A stretch of 64,000 bases of DNA from Sphingobacterium gobiense. Its GTDB lineage: Bacteria; Bacteroidota; Bacteroidia; Sphingobacteriales; Sphingobacteriaceae. Shown here in pieces: positions 59,050 to 64,000 of this stretch. Within the stretch, counting starts at the first letter, position 1. Each line of letters begins with the position of its first letter. The stretch is taken from positions 186,001 to 250,000 of the forward strand of contig NZ_PVBS01000002.1 in the NCBI RefSeq assembly GCF_002980575.1, written 5' to 3'. The translations under genes and the position numbers were made by a program. The notes under the pieces are model-generated. The model did not search any database. It was given only the letters and a program-made list of their open reading frames with translations, and was not told the DNA's origin.

Positions 59050-61347
59050 ATGAATGAACATCTTATTATAAAAGTTATTAAAGTTTTTTTGCTAATCTGC
59101 GTGACCTGTCAGACGTACGGACAAGATGCCGGAAGCAAACTGCAGGTCGTTAATACGCACTGCGACTTGCTCTGGCAATCCGACTATCAATCGCTGCAAG
59201 GATATCGAGTGCAGTCCGAATGGACTCCTCAAGCCTTCGAGCAGGGAGAATCGGTTGTCGTTAAGAACAAAATACCTGTATTCGGATGGATAATGAATGC
59301 AAGAAATACCTCCACCCGGCAACAATATTATCAATTGTTGTTGGCAGATAATCTCGACGATATAAAGGAAGGCAGGGGCAACTTATGGAATTCGGGGAAA
59401 GTACGGTCGCCCGAATCGACAGCAGTAGTTTACGGAGGAAACGACTTAAGTTCGGGAAACCTTTATTATTGGAAAGTAAAAGTCTGGGATGAGCAGGGAA
59501 ATGAAAGCGAATATAGTCCTCTTTCCTGTTTTTATACGGGCCAATTTGTGGATGGATACGAAACAACCACTTACCCTTTGCAGCGGACGGATCAAGTCCC
59601 TAAGAAACTGATAAAAAAGGATCAAGCGTACTTTGTTGATTTTGAAAAAGCTGCTTTCGGCCAGTTGAGGTTAAATCTTAATAGTCCGGTCGCCGATACG
59701 GTTTTGGTCCGGTTCGGTGAAAAAATTACACCGGAAGGGCAAATCGACAGGAATCCAGGCGGCACGATACGTTATCAAGAGTATAAGCTTGCTTTATCTC
59801 CGGGGACGAGCAGCTATCTGATCAAATTTAGAAAAGATAGAAGGAATACTGGACAAGCAGCTATCTTGATGCCCGATTATATCGGAGAGGTTCTGCCTTT
59901 CCGTTACGTGGAAATTGAAGGCTACGACTATCCTTTACACCATGCTGATGTACAGCGGTCTATGGTGCACTATCCTTTCGACGACAAGGCATCTTATTTC
60001 CATTCGTCGAATGAAATCCTGAACCAAATCTGGGACTTAAGTAAATACAGTATTAAGGCTACCAGCTTTGCCGGAATATATGTTGACGGCGACCGGGAGC
60101 GCATTCCTTACGAGGCGGATGCCCTTATCAATCAATTGTGTCATTACTGTGTAGACAATGAATTTTCGATGGCCCGGGTTTCCCACGAATATCTACTCTA
60201 CCACGCCACCTGGCCTACTGAATGGATTATGCAGTCCGTGATTATGGCTTGGAACGATTATCTGTATACCGGTGATCTACGATCGGTGGGCGCCCATTAC
60301 GAAACGTTAAAAGCAAAGACGTTGACGGAGCTAGAAGATAGCAATGGGCTGATCAGCACCAAAACCGGGAAGCAAAGTTCGGACTTGTTAAAATCGATCA
60401 AGCTCCGCAGAGATACTTTACGGGATATCGTAGATTGGCCTCATAGCGGTATCCTTGGCCTTGGAAAAAAGGAACAAGGAGAGACGGATGGCTTTGTATT
60501 CAGGCCTTATAATGCGGTCGTCAACGCATATTATTATCGCGCATTGCGCTTGATAGCCAGACTAGCCAAAGAAATGGAAAGAAGTGATGATTTTGACTTC
60601 TTTAATGCAAAAGCAGATAAATTGTATGAGGCCTACCAAAAATATTTTGTTGATAAGAAGAGAAAAGTTGTCCTCGATGGAATAGGTACGGATCATTCTG
60701 CTCTACATAGTAACATGTTCGCATTAGCTTTCGGTTTGGTGCCCGAAGCATCAAAGAAAGAGGTTGTTGATTATATACGTTCGCGGGGAATGGCCTGTAG
60801 TGTCTATGGTAGCCAGTTTCTGATGGATGCACTCTACGAGGCTGGAGAGGGTGATTATGCGTTCCAACTGCTAACAGCAGAAACGGAGCGAAGTTGGTAT
60901 AATATGATACGGGTAGGAAGTACCATTTCCCTAGAAGCCTGGGATGATAAATACAAACCTAACCAAGACTGGAATCATGCCTGGGGAGCCGTTCCAGCAA
61001 ATATCATCCCCCGAAAATTGATGGGAATTGAGCCGTTGGAGCCTGGGTGGAGTACATTTAAAATACAGCCACAATTGGCCGACCTTGAATACGCTGAGAT
61101 CCGCTTTCCCACTATTAAAGGTTATATCGATGCAACATATAGACAATCGGCTAATAAATTCGAAGCCCAGTTGTCGATACCAGCGAATACCGTTGCTGAA
61201 ATTTACCTGCCACGTAAAAATAGAAAGGTTAAGCCGGTTTTGTATGTGAACGGGAAGGTACAAAAATATGAACGCAGTCAATATTGGATAAAATTGCCAG
61301 ACCTGGGGACTGGCAATAAAGAAATCATGGTCGTATACCATCCGTAG
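59050..61347 (+). CDS. GH78-family alpha-L-rhamnosidase-like protein
   Basis: 765 residues with a signal peptide (VFLLICVTCQTYGQ). N-terminal beta-sandwich domains (SGNLYYWKVKVWDEQGNESE; PFRYVEIEGYDYPLHHADVQ) lead to the (alpha/alpha)6 barrel with DGDRERIPYEAD (346-357, the acidic catalytic region of GH78) and EAWDDKYKPNQDWNHAWGA. The C-terminal sandwich has GWSTFKIQPQLADLEYAEIR. It removes terminal alpha-L-rhamnose from plant or algal glycans or glycosides. It is monocistronic, next to the ECF sigma/FecR/SusC set that starts 134 bases later. Confidence 0.9.
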   Translation: MNEHLIIKVIKVFLLICVTCQTYGQDAGSKLQVVNTHCDLLWQSDYQSLQGYRVQSEWTPQAFEQGESVVVKNKIPVFGWIMNARNTSTRQQYYQLLLADNLDDIKEGRGNLWNSGKVRSPESTAVVYGGNDLSSGNLYYWKVKVWDEQGNESEYSPLSCFYTGQFVDGYETTTYPLQRTDQVPKKLIKKDQAYFVDFEKAAFGQLRLNLNSPVADTVLVRFGEKITPEGQIDRNPGGTIRYQEYKLALSPGTSSYLIKFRKDRRNTGQAAILMPDYIGEVLPFRYVEIEGYDYPLHHADVQRSMVHYPFDDKASYFHSSNEILNQIWDLSKYSIKATSFAGIYVDGDRERIPYEADALINQLCHYCVDNEFSMARVSHEYLLYHATWPTEWIMQSVIMAWNDYLYTGDLRSVGAHYETLKAKTLTELEDSNGLISTKTGKQSSDLLKSIKLRRDTLRDIVDWPHSGILGLGKKEQGETDGFVFRPYNAVVNAYYYRALRLIARLAKEMERSDDFDFFNAKADKLYEAYQKYFVDKKRKVVLDGIGTDHSALHSNMFALAFGLVPEASKKEVVDYIRSRGMACSVYGSQFLMDALYEAGEGDYAFQLLTAETERSWYNMIRVGSTISLEAWDDKYKPNQDWNHAWGAVPANIIPRKLMGIEPLEPGWSTFKIQPQLADLEYAEIRFPTIKGYIDATYRQSANKFEAQLSIPANTVAEIYLPRKNRKVKPVLYVNGKVQKYERSQYWIKLPDLGTGNKEIMVVYHP

Positions 61348-61481
61348 GAGCAGGATAGTACAGGACAGTTGTTGTTGTTCATTTTGATATTTTTGAGTAT
61401 CCAGTTGTGTTGGGCAATGTATTCATTGTCATCGTACATTTTATAGTATAAGCCTGCAGTATATGACGCAATCTTTTGGTA

Positions 61482-62066
61482 ATGGCCCAAATTGTAAATA
61501 CGATATCGGACGTTGAATTTGCGGATTTCAAAATAGGAGACCATAAGGCCTTCCGCAAAGTTTTTGATGCTTATCACAAGTCAATCTATAACTATGCTTA
61601 TAAGTTTAGTAAAAATCATGAGGAAGCGGAAGAACTTGTCCAGGAAGTGTTTGTTTCCGTATTTCTAAACCGTGACAAGATAGAAAATCCCGAGAGTCTT
61701 TATCCTTATCTATTTGTCATCACCAAACGGATAACAATTTCCATTTTCAGGAAAAAGGTGGTGAAATCCAAATTTGACGAGCATTTGAAGCATAGTTGGA
61801 AAGAAGCATGTAGAAGTACGGAACACACACTCGATACGACCGAATTAACCAACGTATGGACTAATGCCATTGAGCGCCTGCCCGAAAGGCAACGGGAAGT
61901 CTATACGTTAAATAAAATCAAAGGATTATCCTATGAGGAGATTGCGGATAAGATTGGCGTATCCAAATACACGGTTAAGAATCAATTGATCACGGCATCC
62001 AAAACGGTGAAACTAATCGTGAAAAATATTTATCTTCTACTTTTTTTATTAAAAATTTTATTTTGA
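61482..62066 (+). CDS. ECF RNA polymerase sigma factor (second set)
   Basis: 194 residues from ATG 61482 (the frame reaches a TTG at 61476). Region 2 is at about 15-80 (DHKAFRKVFDAYHKSIYNYA, EEAEELVQEVFVSVFLNRD) and region 4 at about 120-180 (ERLPERQREVYTLNKIKGLS, YEEIADKIGVSKYTVKNQLI). It is the sigma partner of the FecR encoded next and should drive the SusC locus that leaves the window. It ends in a hydrophobic tail (NIYLLLFLLKILF), like the first sigma factor. Confidence 0.92.
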   Translation: MAQIVNTISDVEFADFKIGDHKAFRKVFDAYHKSIYNYAYKFSKNHEEAEELVQEVFVSVFLNRDKIENPESLYPYLFVITKRITISIFRKKVVKSKFDEHLKHSWKEACRSTEHTLDTTELTNVWTNAIERLPERQREVYTLNKIKGLSYEEIADKIGVSKYTVKNQLITASKTVKLIVKNIYLLLFLLKILF

Positions 62067-62124
62067 TCTAGTCCTTTTGTCTTGCTACCTCGTTTATATT
62101 ATAGGTAACCAGTAATTATAAACG

Positions 62125-63321
62125 TTGGAAAAAGGACAACTCATTCATCTCATACAGCAGTATATGGACAATTCCATATCTGACGACAATCTTGTTTTGC
62201 TTAAAAACGCGTTGGAGCAGAAAACAGATGAAGATCTTCTATGGGTCTGGGATATCCTTATGGAGTCGTCGGCCGAGACAAAAGGACAAGCCCCAGATTC
62301 CGAACATTTATTCCAACGGATTATGTTGGATGAGCGGCTTCAGCCGAATTTTTCTAAAGACACCAAAAAGATTAAAACAACTAAACGTTTAGCCACGCTG
62401 GTGGCCGCTGCATGTATCCTTGTCTTTTTAAAGTTTGCAATAGATTTTATAAATGGGCCAGATTCGACGGAGGCAAAACACAGCGTTAAGGATACCATTT
62501 CGACTATTAAGCCGGGAGGAAATAAAGCCCGGATTGTTTTGGCCGATGGAACGCAATTAGACTTGGAAGAGTTGAAAAGTGATACCATAATCCAACTGGA
62601 GGGCTATTCAGTACATAAGACAGCAGATGGATCCATTACGTACGCAATAACTGGTGAACAAAGGGTGAAAGGCGGCCTATCTAATACCATTATTACCCCA
62701 AATGGTGGAGAATATAATGTAACACTATCTGATGGGACAAAAGTAGCGATGAACGCCTCATCCACGCTTCGCTATCCGATCAGTTTCCAGGAGGATGTCC
62801 GTCGTGTTGAACTGAAGGGGGAGGCATATTTCGACGTCAGCAAACAAGACAGAGATGGGAAACGGATTCCCTTTATCGTGGAGACGGATCAGCAAATGCT
62901 AGAAGTATTGGGTACTGCTTTTAACGTCAATAGCTATGGTGAAACGATTCAAACAACTTTGGTAGAAGGGTCGGTAAAGATCTCTTTCGACAATGGACTA
63001 AGTCATGTTCTAAAGCCCAACCAGCAAGCTGTTTATACACGCGAATCAAAAAATATAGCCATCACCAATGTGGATCCATTTTATGTCATTGCTTGGAAAA
63101 ATGGATCGTTTGCATTCGAAGATGCGTCGATCAATGAGGTTATGGAAAGTGTTGCCAGATGGTATGATGTGGATGTCGTGTTTAAAGATGATTTAAAGGA
63201 TAAGCAGTTTTCCGGTATGATCTCCAGGTTTGAGGATATTGAGAAATTGTTGAAAACGGTCGAGTTAACGGGAGCGGTAAGGTTCAAAATCAATGGAAGG
63301 AGGATTTTGGTTATGAAATAA
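62125..63321 (+). CDS. FecR-family anti-sigma factor (second set)
   Basis: 398 residues: a cytoplasmic segment at 1-85, a membrane helix at about 88-107 (RLATLVAAACILVFLKFAID), the FecR domain at about 195-295 (PNGGEYNVTLSDGTKVAMNA, LKGEAYFDVSKQDRDGK, LEVLGTAFNVNSYGETIQ) and a C-terminal DUF4974-like domain (FEDASINEVMESVARWYDVD). It controls the sigma factor encoded 58 bases upstream. The start is TTG 62125, again in AAACG-TTGGAAAA context, as in the first FecR. Confidence 0.92.
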   Translation: MEKGQLIHLIQQYMDNSISDDNLVLLKNALEQKTDEDLLWVWDILMESSAETKGQAPDSEHLFQRIMLDERLQPNFSKDTKKIKTTKRLATLVAAACILVFLKFAIDFINGPDSTEAKHSVKDTISTIKPGGNKARIVLADGTQLDLEELKSDTIIQLEGYSVHKTADGSITYAITGEQRVKGGLSNTIITPNGGEYNVTLSDGTKVAMNASSTLRYPISFQEDVRRVELKGEAYFDVSKQDRDGKRIPFIVETDQQMLEVLGTAFNVNSYGETIQTTLVEGSVKISFDNGLSHVLKPNQQAVYTRESKNIAITNVDPFYVIAWKNGSFAFEDASINEVMESVARWYDVDVVFKDDLKDKQFSGMISRFEDIEKLLKTVELTGAVRFKINGRRILVMK

Positions 63322-63348
63322 AAATCAGCAGAATTTGAAGAGCATAAC

Positions 63349-63377
63349 AATCAGGAGCGTTGCGACCGCCCCTGATT
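63349..63377 (+). promoter_or_regulatory. Hairpin in the second FecR-SusC spacer
   Basis: AATCAGG (63349-63355) pairs with CCTGATT (63371-63377) around a 15-base loop, without a T-run. It takes the same position as the hairpin at 11694-11719 in the first set and may be an attenuation or processing site. Confidence 0.35.
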
Positions 63378-63446
63378 AGCCAAGTCCTACGGGCTTGTCG
63401 ATTGATGTCTTAGCATATAATAGTAAACAACCAATCTTAAATACAA

Positions 63447-64000
63447 ATGTATAAAAATTATGATATACTCACGCCGTTTTGCAGGCGTTTGAAACCTAGA
63501 TTGTTAGTCATGAAACTATCCTTGATCTTAATGCTTGTAAGCACGCTGCAGGTTAGCGCATTTACGTTTGGTCAAAAAGTGACGCTTAGCAGGAAAAATG
63601 CGAAACTAACTACTGTTTTGAAGGATATCCAGAAGCAAAGCGGATATAATATTTTTTACGATAAATCTATCGTTCCGGCAAATGCGTTGGTGGACTTACA
63701 GGTGAACGACACCCATGTCGAGAAAGTTCTCACCGGACTGCTGGAGCAGTTTCATATCGGATATAAACTGGTGGACAAGAACATCATATTGATGCGAGAG
63801 GAAAATTCTGCGTTAGCAGCCAAAGGCGACATGATACGGATTCAGGAAAGAACGGTGAAGGGTAGCGTGGCGAACCGCGCAGGTGAACCGCTCGCGGGAG
63901 TTACTGTTTCGGAGAAAGGAAAGGCCAACAGTACCATGACGGATGAAAGGGGCAATTATATCCTCCGTATAGAAGGCGCCGCCGCGATGCTGCAGTTTTC
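63447..64000 (+). CDS. SusC/RagA-family receptor with STN domain (3' partial)
   Basis: The frame opens at ATG 63447 and runs off the window end (184 codons seen). A basic N-terminus leads to a signal peptide (MKLSLILMLVSTLQVSAF, cleaved near FGQ), then an STN domain (KLTTVLKDIQKQSGYNIFYD, VEKVLTGLLEQFHIGYKLVD) and the start of a carboxypeptidase-regulatory domain (VKGSVANRAGEPLAGVTVSE). It is the receptor of the second sigma/FecR set; plug, barrel and any SusD lie beyond the window. An inner ATG at 63510 would still include the signal peptide. Confidence 0.88.
   Translation, partial: MYKNYDILTPFCRRLKPRLLVMKLSLILMLVSTLQVSAFTFGQKVTLSRKNAKLTTVLKDIQKQSGYNIFYDKSIVPANALVDLQVNDTHVEKVLTGLLEQFHIGYKLVDKNIILMREENSALAAKGDMIRIQERTVKGSVANRAGEPLAGVTVSEKGKANSTMTDERGNYILRIEGAAAMLQF

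Overview
The window is chromosomal DNA of a Bacteroidota, most likely family Sphingobacteriaceae (Sphingobacterium, Olivibacter, Parapedobacter or Pedobacter-like). The evidence is two ECF sigma / FecR anti-sigma / SusC sets, SusD and other TonB-linked receptors, a PafA-type phosphatase, several Bacteroidota-type -7 boxes (TANNTTTG), few strong Shine-Dalgarno sequences, and many lipoproteins and secreted proteins with short Bacteroidota signal peptides. No phage, integrase, transposase or CRISPR array was seen. Most genes look like ordinary chromosomal genes.

Layout. 0-9.3 kb: the 3' part of an outer-membrane surface-repeat protein, an AraC regulator, a convergent TonB-type receptor, a flavin oxidoreductase/trehalose synthase-like pair, and a GH1 beta-glucosidase followed by a tRNA-like element on the opposite strand. 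9.7-18.5 kb: a complete signalling and uptake locus (ECF sigma, FecR, STN-SusC, SusD) ending in two endonuclease/exonuclease/phosphatase-fold lipoproteins. One of these is intact and one has lost its catalytic motifs, and a strong hairpin terminator closes the locus. 18.5-25.9 kb: single genes (lipoprotein, threonine-aldolase-like enzyme, GNAT, aldo/keto reductase, a membrane TPR/HTH regulator and two unknowns). 25.9-26.4 kb: a non-coding divergent region with phased 10-11 bp repeat arrays around a dyad centre. 26.4-30.5 kb: a sugar-catabolic operon (FucI-like isomerase, sodium/solute symporter, DapA/NanA-family aldolase).

30.6-41 kb: an M16 protease, two unknown envelope proteins, a glycosyltransferase, a GMC dehydrogenase with its Tat-exported small subunit, MiaE, and a second luciferase-like oxidoreductase behind a repeat-like 350-bp element. 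41-49.4 kb: a dicarboxylate symporter, RlmN, ComF, VanZ and a PadR-PspC-receptor operon with a palindromic operator. 49.4-61.4 kb: an SMP-30-like propeller with a GH95 alpha-fucosidase, MurF, an Rrf2 regulator, PafA downstream of UvrA, and a GH78 rhamnosidase. 61.5-64 kb: a second ECF sigma/FecR/SusC set that runs off the end.

The glycosidases (GH1, GH95, GH78), FucI-like catabolic operon and receptors point to a plant or algal polysaccharide scavenger that also mobilises phosphate esters (PafA, the EEP lipoprotein). The strongest leads for something undescribed are the phased repeat arrays at about 26.0-26.25 kb, the tRNA-like RNA at about 9.28-9.35 kb, the hairpin-bounded element at about 39.6-39.95 kb, and the live/dead EEP pair in the SusCD locus. 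All calls rest on reading the sequence and family knowledge; no searches were run.
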